A stretch of DNA of 64,000 nt from Planctomycetota bacterium (GTDB lineage Bacteria > Planctomycetota > UBA1135 > UBA2386), in contig JADJWQ010000006.1 of the NCBI GenBank assembly GCA_016716265.1, forward strand, positions 1,763,501 through 1,827,500, read 5' to 3'. Positions within the stretch are counted from its first letter, which is position 1. Each line of letters opens with the position of its first letter. The notes under the pieces are model-generated. The model saw only the letters and a program-made list of their open reading frames with translations. It did no database searches and was not told the DNA's origin. Made by a program: the position numbers and the translations under genes. Shown here in pieces: positions 1-7,623 of the stretch.

Positions 1-227
1 CGCCCGCGCTCGTCACCGCGTGCCGTCCCGATCCAAGCCGCCGCCGCAGCGTGGCCGAGGCGGCCGGCCCGCATCTCGAGCGGCACGCGGAATCGCTCGC
101 GCGCGGGCGCTCGGACCTCGAGCACGGCGCCGTTGCCCTGCGCGCGGACTCGCAGCTGCCAGGGTGCCAGCTCGGCGCTGCGCTCCGCCAGCATCCGCGC
201 GAGTCGATCGAGTCCGGGCGGTCCCAT
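1..227 (-). CDS. Partial hypothetical protein, N-terminal 75 residues
   Basis: An open minus-strand frame starts with ATG at 227 and runs off the left edge without a stop. The visible product begins MGPPGLDRLARMLAERSAEL and continues with Arg/Ala/Leu-rich sequence. I recognise no family and see no signal peptide or membrane segment. It lies downstream, on the same strand, of the selenoprotein-like gene and the palindromic repeat. In such GC-rich DNA a 75-codon open frame can occur by chance, so confidence is moderate. The start choice rests only on the ATG. Confidence 0.4.
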   Translation of the reverse strand, partial: MGPPGLDRLARMLAERSAELAPWQLRVRAQGNGAVLEVRAPARERFRVPLEMRAGRLGHAAAAAWIGTARGDERG

Positions 228-386
228 CGTCCGGCCAGACTAGCCGTCCTGTTCAACAGAACAACAGACAATACGGGACAAACGAGACCTGGCGAGCTCG
301 CCCGTGATCCGCACGAGACCTGGCCACCGCGCCCGATCGGCCGATACCGTCGAACCGAACGGGCGCGCCCACCGGACGGCCATCCG

Positions 387-558
387 GGCTAGGAGGCTGG
401 GTCACGGGAGGCGAACCGACGCGGTGCGCGGATTCGGGCCCCGGTCGAGAGCCGAGAACGCAGGCGAATTGGTGAATTCGGCGAGGCTCTCGGCCGCTGA
501 CCGGGGCTCGAAGACGCGTGCCGGGCGGCCTCGCCTCCCGTGACCCAGCCTCCTAGCC
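387..558. repeat. 172-bp quasi-palindromic repeat, copy 1
   Basis: Two perfect 28-nt inverted arms (387-414 and 531-558) enclose an interior that is itself strongly self-complementary. Inside, TTCGGGCCCCGGTC pairs with GACCGGGGCTCGAA, GCCGAGA pairs with TCTCGGC, and GAATT/AATTC flank the centre near 470. The core at 422-542 recurs at 31821-31934 with only scattered differences, so it is a dispersed element and not a one-off hairpin. The right arm contains the TAG stop of the selenoprotein-like gene (555-553), so the element begins exactly at that gene's 3' end. It could be a MITE/REP-like element, a structured RNA or a strong transcript-end hairpin. Confidence 0.8.
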
Positions 559-1098
559 GCGCCCGGCGGGCTGCAGACCGGCGAGCTCGGGGAGCCGCGC
601 GAAGTCGGGGTGGTCGCCGGCGTCGCGGAACGGGTGCTCGTAGAGCACGCGCGCACCGTCGACGACGAACACGCCGGGCATCACCAGCGTGTCGCCCCGC
701 GCGCGACCGACGCGGTGACCCTTGCGCCAGGCGCGGAACGCGGCGGCGAACGTCCGCGGGCCGAACAGCTGGAGCAGGCTGCCACGGCGGCGGCCGAACG
801 CCGCGAACAGCGCCTTGGTCGGGTCCGCGATCACGGTCGCGGCCGGCCAGCGCTCGGCGAAGAACTCACGGTTGGCCTCGACCGAGGCCAGCGAGATCAG
901 CACGACCCGCGGGTAGCCCGGCTCGCGCCCGGCCGCGGCCTGCAGGTCGGCAGCCATCTCGCGGCAGAAGATTCAGCCGAGGTGGCGGAGGAACGCGATG
1001 ACGGCGGGGCCGCCGCTCAGCTCTGTGCGCAGCGTGCTGCCGCGCAGGTTCAGACCGTCGATCGGACGGTCGAGGACATCGTCGGGGATGCGGTCCAT
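553..1098 (-). CDS. SelL-like peroxiredoxin-family selenoprotein (in-frame TGA read as selenocysteine)
   Basis: Read from the ATG at 1098, the frame runs MDRIPDDVLDRPIDGL, then FLRHLG-TGA-IFCREMAADL, and stays open to the TAG at 553. The TGA (975-973) sits where AhpC/TSA/SelL-like thioredoxin-fold proteins carry the first redox residue of C-x-x-C. Read as Sec it gives U-I-F-C and a 181-residue protein of normal family length. The protein continues with typical fold segments (VVLISLASVEANREFF; DTLVMPGVFVVDGARV). Homology on both sides of the TGA in one frame argues against two genes or a chance stop. The start overlaps the end of the upstream CFA-like gene by 49 nt. Expected role: cytosolic thiol or peroxide redox. 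A plain nonsense mutation cannot be excluded from sequence alone; sel genes are not in the window. Confidence 0.8.
932..965 (-). promoter_or_regulatory. Candidate bacterial SECIS hairpin just 3' of the UGA codon
   Basis: On the mRNA strand, about 7 nt after the UGA, arm GCCGCG (965-960) can pair with CGCGGC (937-932). Nested inside, CUGC (953-950) pairs with GCAG (943-940) around a 6-nt loop CGACCU. Position and size suit a bacterial SECIS, which lies within the coding sequence immediately downstream of UGA. The loop does not show the GU seen in the E. coli fdhF element, but bacterial SECIS elements vary. Pairing was judged by eye, without an energy calculation. Confidence 0.45.
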
Positions 1099-2153
1099 CG
1101 GGGATCGGAGTTCGGAACGCGCTTGCGGAACAGGTAGTGCGACACGAACCACTCACGGCCGTCCGCGTGATTCCACAGCTCGGCGCAGGCCATGAAGAAC
1201 ACGCGCCAGTAGGTCCACATGCGCCGGGCCTCGGCACCGTAGGTCGACTCGAACAGCGGCCACAGCGCGGCACGGTTCGCATCCATGTTGCGAAGCCACG
1301 CCTCGGACGTCTTGGCGTAGTGCACGCCGGACACGCGCCAATGGTCCTCGATGGCGACGTGGTCCTGGAAGTAGAGCAGCAGGTGGTCGGACGGCATCTG
1401 ACCACCGGTGAAGAAGTAGCGCGCCATCCAGTCGTCGCGCGCACCGCTGTCGTCGACGACGTACGGGTAGGCGTGTCGCGCGTGCGTGAAGATGTGCACG
1501 AACAGGAGCCCGTCGTCGGCGAGGAACGACGCGACGCGCTCGAGCAACGCCTGGTAGTTGCGCACGTGCTCGAACATCTCCACCGAGAACACGCGGTCGA
1601 AGCGTCGCTCGGTGTCGAACTCGTTGACGTCGCAGGTGCGGACCTCGACGCGGTCGGCGAAACCGCGCTGCCTCGCGCGCCCCTCGATGAACGCACGCTG
1701 CGTCGCCGAGTTGGAGACCGACAGGATGCGACAGTTCGGGTAGTGCTCCGCGATCCACAGCGTCAGCGACCCCCAGCCGCAGCCGAGATCGAGCACGCGC
1801 ATGCCGTCCTGCAATCCCGCGCGTCGCGCGTACAGCGCGAGCATCGCCTCCTCCGCGCCGGCGAGGTCACGCACGCCATCGTTCCACAGTCCGCAGGAGT
1901 ACTTCAGACGCGGCCCGAGCACCGCCTCGTAGAAGCCGCTCGGCACCTCGTAGTGCTGCTCGTTGGCGGCGCGCGTCTCGATCGCCAGCGGGCTGCGCCG
2001 CAGCTCGGCGACCCAGCTCATCACGGCGGCCTGCTGGCCTTCGACGCCGCCGGTGCCGAGCTCGCGCAGACGCTTGCGCAGCAGGCGCCGGATCCCGGTG
2101 CGGATCAGCCAGTCGGGCAGCAGCCCGCGGTCGAGGAGGGGACGGTAGTTCAT
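1050..2153 (-). CDS. Cyclopropane-fatty-acid-synthase-like SAM methyltransferase (short form)
   Basis: A 367-residue class I SAM-dependent methyltransferase of the CFA-synthase superfamily. The SAM-binding motif VLDLGCGWGSLTLW lies near residues 118-131 and the acidic VFSVEMFEHV segment follows. A long C-terminal part (YFFTGGQMPSDHLLLYFQ; WFVSHYLF) is typical of the shorter CFA-like branch that lacks the full N-terminal domain of E. coli Cfa. The predicted reaction is methyl or methylene transfer to an unsaturated acyl chain. The ATG at 2153 overlaps the stop of the DUF1295 gene (ATGA), implying translational coupling. The 3' end overlaps the selenoprotein-like gene by 49 nt. This is the second CFA-family enzyme in the locus, so the two probably act on different substrates or steps. 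Confidence 0.88.
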   Translation of the reverse strand: MNYRPLLDRGLLPDWLIRTGIRRLLRKRLRELGTGGVEGQQAAVMSWVAELRRSPLAIETRAANEQHYEVPSGFYEAVLGPRLKYSCGLWNDGVRDLAGAEEAMLALYARRAGLQDGMRVLDLGCGWGSLTLWIAEHYPNCRILSVSNSATQRAFIEGRARQRGFADRVEVRTCDVNEFDTERRFDRVFSVEMFEHVRNYQALLERVASFLADDGLLFVHIFTHARHAYPYVVDDSGARDDWMARYFFTGGQMPSDHLLLYFQDHVAIEDHWRVSGVHYAKTSEAWLRNMDANRAALWPLFESTYGAEARRMWTYWRVFFMACAELWNHADGREWFVSHYLFRKRVPNSDPRWTASPTMSSTVRSTV

Positions 2154-3025
2154 CGCGTTGCTGCCGGGGAGGATGCGGAGCGGGAGGCGGGATCCGTCGG
2201 CTGCGGAGCACCAGCGGACCGCTTCGGGAACCAGGGAAAGAACCGCGAGGTCGTGCGCTGGTAGTCGCGGTAGTCGTCGCCGCGCGAGCGGAGCGCCTGC
2301 GCCTCGCTGTGCGGGATGCCGGTCAGCCGCGTCACGAACAGATACATCATCGCCGGTGCGAGCCAGGCCCAGGCGCCGAACGGCGCCGGAGTCGCGACCA
2401 AGGCGAACGCGACCCAGATCAGCCACTCGCAGAAGTAGTTCGGGTGGCGCGAGTAGCGCCACAGTCCACGGCGGCAGGTGTGGCCGCGGTTCGCGGGCTC
2501 GCGGCGCCACGCTGCGAGCTGGCGGTCCGCGACGATCTCGCCGAGCTTCGCCACCGCGAACAGCACGACGCCGACCCACTGCACGGGTGCGGGCGCGGGC
2601 GCGTCGTGGCGTGCCACCAGGAGGAACGGCACGGCGAGCAGCGCGGCGAGCAGCGCCTGCGCCTGGAAGAACCAGAAGAACGAGCGGTCGGCGCGCGGAC
2701 CGAAGCGCGCGCGGAGCGCCGCGTAGCGCCCGTCCTCGGGCGCGCCGAGGCTGCGGTCGACCAGCAGGTGCCAGGACAACCTCGCGGCCCACACGCCGCC
2801 GGTCGCCGCGACCAGCAGCCGTTGCGCGGGCGCGCCGTCGAGCGCGACGGCAAAGCCGACCGCGGCGCCGAGCAGGCTCAGTGCCCAGCCGAGATCGACG
2901 TGGTTCGCGCTCCGCGTGCGCACCGCGACCACCCACAACGCTGCCTGCAGCAGCGCACTGGCGCCCCACACCACGAGGAGCGGGGCCGGGTCGAAAGCGG
3001 TCGGGGCGGCGAGGGCCAGAGTCAT
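2150..3025 (-). CDS. DUF1295 / steroid 5-alpha-reductase-like membrane protein
   Basis: About 291 residues with several hydrophobic segments and the C-terminal signature GLWRYSRHPNYFCEW near residue 195, diagnostic of DUF1295 and the wider ICMT/steroid-reductase membrane fold. Members are inner-membrane proteins thought to act on lipid double bonds or isoprenoid-like substrates; the exact reaction is unknown. The chosen ATG at 3025 precedes the first hydrophobic segment (MTLALAAPTAF); an upstream start at 3070 would add 15 residues. It heads a minus-strand operon with the CFA-like methyltransferase (4-nt overlap) and lies divergent from the desaturase gene. The shared interval of about 180 bp probably holds both promoters. 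Confidence 0.85.
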   Translation of the reverse strand: MTLALAAPTAFDPAPLLVVWGASALLQAALWVVAVRTRSANHVDLGWALSLLGAAVGFAVALDGAPAQRLLVAATGGVWAARLSWHLLVDRSLGAPEDGRYAALRARFGPRADRSFFWFFQAQALLAALLAVPFLLVARHDAPAPAPVQWVGVVLFAVAKLGEIVADRQLAAWRREPANRGHTCRRGLWRYSRHPNYFCEWLIWVAFALVATPAPFGAWAWLAPAMMYLFVTRLTGIPHSEAQALRSRGDDYRDYQRTTSRFFPWFPKRSAGAPQPTDPASRSASSPAATR

Positions 3026-3204
3026 GACAGCGAGGGCAGGCGGACGCTCGGGCTTGATTCGAAACTGCACGGGCGCCGGATTCGATCAGCCCTTACGTTT
3101 GCCTTCCGCCCTGCAACCGGGCTCGGCGTCCGGGCGAAACCCGCGGCCGTGTGCAGCCATCGGCCCCGCTCATCGCACCCGCGACGTCCGTCGTCACCAC
3201 CCGC

Positions 3205-4188
3205 ATGACAAGCGCCTCTGCTCCGCCGCCCGCCACGACCACCCCGCGACGCGGGATCGGCCGGACCCTGCTGCGCTGGATCGACTCGCACTCGTTCCAG
3301 GTCGACCCGAGCGACCCCCGCATCGACCGCCTCGAGTGGCAGCGTGTCGCGCCGCTGGTCGTGCTGCACCTCGCGTGTCTGCTCGTGCTCGTCGTCGGCT
3401 GGAGCCCGGTCGCGGTGCTGGTCGCGGTGGCGCTCTACGTGGCGCGGATGTTCGCGATCACGGGGTTCTACCACCGCTACTTCGCGCATCGGACGTTCCG
3501 CACGTCGCGCCCGGTCGCGTTCCTGTTCGCGTTCCTCGCCAACAGCTCCGCACAACGCGGCCCGCTGTGGTGGGCGGCACACCACCGCAAGCACCACAAG
3601 TACTCGGACCAGCCGCGGGACGCACACTCACCGCATCAGCGCGGCTTCTGGTGGAGCCACGTGCTGTGGTTCACGACGCGGCGCAACTACCCGACCGACC
3701 TCGCGCAGATCCCCGACTTCGCCAGGCACCGCGAGATCCTGTGGCTCGACCGCTGCGACATGGCTGCGCCGCTGGTGCTCGCGCTCGCCATGTTCGGGCT
3801 CGGCGAGCTGCTCGCGGTCCACGCGCCGTCGCTCGGCACCGACGGCTGGCAGATGCTGGTGTGGGGCTTCCTCGTGTCGACCGTGGTGCTGTTCCACGGC
3901 ACCTTCACGATCAACAGCCTCGGCCACCTGTTCGGCCGGCGTCGCTACCAGACCGGCGACCACAGCCGGAACAGCTTCCTGCTGGCGCTGCTGACACTCG
4001 GCGAGGGCTGGCACAACAACCACCACTTCTACCCGGTGTCGGTCAGGCAGGGGTTCTTCTGGTGGGAGCTGGACGCCACCTACCAGGTGCTGCGCGCGAT
4101 GTCGTGGCTGGGCCTCGTCTGGGACCTGCGACCGGTTCCCGACCACGTGCGCAACGGTGAGCGCGTCCGGCGCCGGGAGGCGGCGTGA
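3205..4188 (+). CDS. Membrane acyl-CoA / fatty acid desaturase
   Basis: About 327 residues with the three histidine boxes of the Delta9-type membrane desaturases: HRYFAH (near residue 90), HRKHHK (near 127) and the late GEGWHNNHH box (near 267). These bind a di-iron centre, and hydrophobic helices separate them. The reaction is O2-dependent insertion of a cis double bond into an acyl chain. That fits its place at the head of an operon with a CFA synthase, which needs an unsaturated chain. ATG 3205 is preferred; a GTG at 3151 is in frame and would add 18 residues. The TGA stop overlaps the GTG start of the next gene. Family call is firm; substrate specificity is not known. Confidence 0.93.
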   Translation: MTSASAPPPATTTPRRGIGRTLLRWIDSHSFQVDPSDPRIDRLEWQRVAPLVVLHLACLLVLVVGWSPVAVLVAVALYVARMFAITGFYHRYFAHRTFRTSRPVAFLFAFLANSSAQRGPLWWAAHHRKHHKYSDQPRDAHSPHQRGFWWSHVLWFTTRRNYPTDLAQIPDFARHREILWLDRCDMAAPLVLALAMFGLGELLAVHAPSLGTDGWQMLVWGFLVSTVVLFHGTFTINSLGHLFGRRRYQTGDHSRNSFLLALLTLGEGWHNNHHFYPVSVRQGFFWWELDATYQVLRAMSWLGLVWDLRPVPDHVRNGERVRRREAA

Positions 4189-5495
4189 GCGACCGCGCCG
4201 AAGCCGGCGCGCGGCCGCGGCGCATCGCGATCGTCGGCAGCGGGATCAGCGGGCTCTACCTCGCGCACCTGCTGCACCGGAGCGGCGACCGCGAGATCAC
4301 GGTGTTCGAGAAGGACCCTGACGTCGGTGGCCACGTGCGGACCGTCGACGTCGAGCTCGGCGCGCACCGCTACGCCGTCGACACCGGCTTCATCGTCTGC
4401 AACGACCGCACCTACCCGATCTTCCTCGGGCTGCTCGCCGAGCTGCGCGTCCCGCTGCAGCCCTCGGACATGAGCTTCAGCGTGCACTGCGAGTCGCGCG
4501 GGCTCGAGTATGCGGGGCCGTCGTTCGACGCGTTGTTCGCCCAGCGCCGCAACCTGCTGCGCCCGTCGTTCCTCGGCATGATCCGCGACGTCCTGCGCTT
4601 CAACCGCGAGGCGCCGCGGTTGCTCGACGACTCCGGCGAGGGCGACCGCCCGCTCGGCGACTGGCTCGCCGCGCAGCGCTACGGCGACCGCTTCGTCGAG
4701 GACTACCTGGTCCCGATGGGCGCCGCGATCTGGTCGGCCTCGCCGGCGCAGATGCTCGCGTTCCCGGCGCGCTACTTCGTGCGCTTCTTCGCCAACCACG
4801 GGATGTTCTCCCGCGAGCACGGGCCGCGCTGGCAGGTCGTCGCCGGTGGCTCGCGCACCTACGTGCGGGCGATCGTCCAGCCGTTCGCGGACCGCATCCG
4901 CACCGCGAGCCCGGTCGAGGCGATCCGGCGCCCGCCGGGCGGTGGCGCCGAGGTCAAGGTCCGCGGCGGCGACTTCGAGCACTTCGACGCCGTCGCGCTC
5001 GCGTGCCACAGCGACGAGGCGCTCGGCATGCTCGCCGATCCCTCCGACGCCGAGCGCGCCGTGCTCGGCGCGATCCCGTACCAGCGCAACGAGGCGGTGC
5101 TGCACACCGACGCCCGGCTGATGCCGCGCCGGAAGCGCGCGTGGGCATCGTGGAACTACACGATGCCCGAGCGCGAGCGGCCGACCGTGACGGTCACCTA
5201 CTGGATGAACCGGCTGCAGTCGCTCGACGCGGCGGTGCCGTTCCTGGTGACCCTGAACCGCAGCGAGCTCATCGACCCGGCCAAGGTGCTGCGCACGTTG
5301 ACCTACGAGCACCCGACCTACACACCGGCCGGCGTCGCCGCCCAGGGGCGGCACGCGGAGATCAGCGGGGTGCGCGACACCTACTACTGCGGCGCCTGGT
5401 GGCGCTTCGGCTTCCACGAGGACGGCGCCTGGTCCGCGCAACGCGTCGCGCGACAGCTCGGCGTCGAGGTCGACGCGCCGGCGAGCCCCGGCTGA
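4185..5495 (+). CDS. FAD-dependent amine-oxidase-like oxidoreductase
   Basis: 436 residues starting at GTG 4185, which overlaps the desaturase stop (GTGA). The N-terminus has the dinucleotide-binding motif RIAIVGSGISGLYLA followed by VFEKDPDVGGH, the Rossmann/GG pattern of the NAD(P)/FAD-binding amine-oxidase superfamily. This family is commonly found beside DUF1365 and CFA synthase genes in Proteobacteria, where related clusters make methylated or furan-type fatty acids. The likely role is oxidation or dehydrogenation of a lipid intermediate. The C-terminal WWRFGFHEDG segment is typical of the cluster-associated branch. The exact substrate is inference from context. Confidence 0.88.
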   Translation: MSDRAEAGARPRRIAIVGSGISGLYLAHLLHRSGDREITVFEKDPDVGGHVRTVDVELGAHRYAVDTGFIVCNDRTYPIFLGLLAELRVPLQPSDMSFSVHCESRGLEYAGPSFDALFAQRRNLLRPSFLGMIRDVLRFNREAPRLLDDSGEGDRPLGDWLAAQRYGDRFVEDYLVPMGAAIWSASPAQMLAFPARYFVRFFANHGMFSREHGPRWQVVAGGSRTYVRAIVQPFADRIRTASPVEAIRRPPGGGAEVKVRGGDFEHFDAVALACHSDEALGMLADPSDAERAVLGAIPYQRNEAVLHTDARLMPRRKRAWASWNYTMPERERPTVTVTYWMNRLQSLDAAVPFLVTLNRSELIDPAKVLRTLTYEHPTYTPAGVAAQGRHAEISGVRDTYYCGAWWRFGFHEDGAWSAQRVARQLGVEVDAPASPG

Positions 5496-6295
5496 TGGCG
5501 GCGCGAGGCGAGCCCCTGCACAGCGCGGTCTACGTCGGGCGGGTCCGCCACCGGCGTCACGCGCCGAAGCCGCACCACTTCGGCTACTCGCTGTTCATGC
5601 TCTACCTCGACCTCGCCGAGCTCGGCGAGGTGTTCCGACGGCGCTGGCTGTGGTCGGTGGAGCGGCGCAACCTCGCCAGCTTCCGCCGCCGCGACTACCT
5701 CGGCGACCCCGCGATCCCGCTCGACACCGCCGTGCGCGATCGTGCCGAGCAGGCGCTCGGCCGGCGCCCGACCGGTCCGGTGCGCATGCTGACCCACCTC
5801 CGCTACTGGGGCTACGGGTTCAACCCGGTGACCTTCTACTACTGCTTCGACGCCGAGGGCAGCGGCGTCGACGCGGTGGTCGCGGAGATCACCAACACGC
5901 CCTGGGGCGAGCGCTTCAGCTACGTGCTCGACGGGCGCGCCGCCGCGGCGGGCGCGGGCAGCCCGGTCGTGCGCGCCCGCTTCGCGAAGGCGTTCCACGT
6001 GTCGCCGTTCTTCGGCATGGACCACCGCTACCACTGGGGCTTCTCGACGCCCGGCGAGCGCCTCGTCGTGCACATGGAGAACCACCGCGAGGGCGCGCGG
6101 ATGTTCGACGCGACGCTGTCGCTGGAGCGCCGCCCGCTGACCGGCCCCCGCCTGGCCGCCTGTCTGCTGCGCTGGCCGTTCATGACCGGGAAGGTGATCG
6201 CCGGCATCTACTGGCAGGCGGCACGGCTCTGGTGGAAACGGGTCGGCGTCCACCCGCATCCGCGGCGGCTCGCCGACGAACACAGCGCGCGGTGA
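5495..6295 (+). CDS. DUF1365 family protein
   Basis: 266 residues; ATG 5495 overlaps the preceding TGA by one base (TGATG). Family hallmarks are the N-terminal RHRRHAPKPHHFGYSLFM block, LTHLRYWGYGFNPVTFYY near residue 95, EITNTPWGERFSY, and the KAFHVSPFFGMDHRYHW block. DUF1365 has no firmly established reaction. It is almost always adjacent to a CFA-type methyltransferase and the FAD oxidoreductase seen here. The conserved His and aromatic residues hint at an enzymatic or lipid-handling role, but that is speculation. Fully embedded in the operon. Confidence 0.92.
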   Translation: MAARGEPLHSAVYVGRVRHRRHAPKPHHFGYSLFMLYLDLAELGEVFRRRWLWSVERRNLASFRRRDYLGDPAIPLDTAVRDRAEQALGRRPTGPVRMLTHLRYWGYGFNPVTFYYCFDAEGSGVDAVVAEITNTPWGERFSYVLDGRAAAAGAGSPVVRARFAKAFHVSPFFGMDHRYHWGFSTPGERLVVHMENHREGARMFDATLSLERRPLTGPRLAACLLRWPFMTGKVIAGIYWQAARLWWKRVGVHPHPRRLADEHSAR

Positions 6296-7623
6296 TCTCC
6301 GCGCCTCCGATGACGACGACCCACGACCTCCTCGCACCACCGGCACCGCACGCCGCCCGGGCCGTCCGCCCCGGACTTCGCGCGCGCGTCGCCCGCCGCC
6401 TCGTCCACTGCCGGCTGCGGGGCCTGCGCGTCGGCCGCGTGACGATCGAGGACGCCTTCGACGGCACGCGCGCGACGTTCGGCCGCGGCGAGCGCCTCGA
6501 CCTGCACGTCGTCGTGCGCGTGCTCGAGCCCGGCTTCTACGGCCAGCTCGTCGCGCGCGGCTCGCTCGGCGCCGCCGAGGCGTGGATCGACGGCGGCTGG
6601 ACCTGCGACGACCTGACCGCCCTGATCCGCATGCTGGTCGCCGACCGCGCGGTGCTCGAGGGCCTCGACACCGGCCTCGCACGGCTGTCGCGCCCGCTGC
6701 TGCGCCTGTTCCATGCGCGGAACGCGAACACCCGCACCGGCAGCCGCCGCAACATCGCGGCGCACTACGACCTCGGCAACGACTTCTTCGAGCTGCTGCT
6801 CGACCCGAGCCTCACCTACTCGAGCGCCTACTTCGAGCACGCCGGGCAGTCGCTCGCCGAGGCGCAGGTCGCGAAGCTCGACCGGCTGTGCCGCCGGCTC
6901 GACCTGCAGCCGGGCGACCGCCTGCTGGAGATCGGCACCGGCTGGGGCTCGCTCGCGCTCCACGCGGCCGGGCGCTACGGCTGCCACGTGACGACGACGA
7001 CGATCTCGAAGGAGCAGCACGCGGTCGCGGCGCGGCGCATCCGCGAGGCGGGCCTCGAAGACCGCGTCGACCTGCGGCTGTGCGACTATCGCGAGCTGAC
7101 CGGTCGCTACGACAAGCTGGTGTCGTGCGAGATGATCGAGGCGGTCGGCGCACCGTTCCTGCCGACCTTCCTGAAGACCTGCGCGGACCGCCTCGAGGAC
7201 CACGGCGTCGCGGCGCTGCAGGCGATCCTGATCTCGGACCAGCACTACGCGCACACCGTCCGGCAGGTCGACTTCATCAAGCGCTACATCTTCCCGGGCA
7301 GCTTCATCCCGTCGACCACGGCGATCATCGACGCCGCGACGCGCCACACCGATCTGCGCATCAGCGACCTCGAGCAGTTCGGCCCCGACTATGCCCGCAC
7401 GCTGCGCGCCTGGCGCGAGCGGTTCTACGCCAACCTCGACGCGATCCGCGCGCTCGGCTACCCGGAGGAGTTCCTGCGCATGTGGGAGTACTACCTCTGC
7501 TACTGCGAGGGCGGCTTCGCGGAGCGGTTCATCGACGTCGGCCACCTCGTGTTCCGCAAGCCCGATGCCCGGCCGCGGCCAGCGCGGGACGCGGTGACCA
7601 GCGCGGAGGCACGGGTCCGGTGA
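6292..7623 (+). CDS. Cyclopropane-fatty-acyl-phospholipid synthase family protein (full length)
   Basis: About 443 residues from GTG 6292 (GTGA overlap); ATG 6310 is a good alternative. The protein has the N-terminal lipid-binding domain, then NIAAHYDLGNDFFELLLD, the SAM motif LLEIGTGWGSLALHAA near residue 211, VSCEMIEAVG, and the bicarbonate/active-site region QVDFIKRYIFPG. The reaction is transfer of methylene or methyl from SAM to the double bond of a phospholipid acyl chain at the membrane surface. It follows DUF1365 and the FAD oxidoreductase, as in proteobacterial methyl- and furan-fatty-acid clusters, so the product may be more elaborate than a simple cyclopropane. The family assignment is secure. 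Confidence 0.93.
   Translation: MISAPPMTTTHDLLAPPAPHAARAVRPGLRARVARRLVHCRLRGLRVGRVTIEDAFDGTRATFGRGERLDLHVVVRVLEPGFYGQLVARGSLGAAEAWIDGGWTCDDLTALIRMLVADRAVLEGLDTGLARLSRPLLRLFHARNANTRTGSRRNIAAHYDLGNDFFELLLDPSLTYSSAYFEHAGQSLAEAQVAKLDRLCRRLDLQPGDRLLEIGTGWGSLALHAAGRYGCHVTTTTISKEQHAVAARRIREAGLEDRVDLRLCDYRELTGRYDKLVSCEMIEAVGAPFLPTFLKTCADRLEDHGVAALQAILISDQHYAHTVRQVDFIKRYIFPGSFIPSTTAIIDAATRHTDLRISDLEQFGPDYARTLRAWRERFYANLDAIRALGYPEEFLRMWEYYLCYCEGGFAERFIDVGHLVFRKPDARPRPARDAVTSAEARVR

Noticed and set aside
553..957. Treating the 134-residue frame from ATG 957 as the whole peroxiredoxin-like gene
   Set aside because: It would start in the middle of the redox motif and lose the first beta-strand. The upstream in-frame sequence encodes exactly the missing N-terminus.
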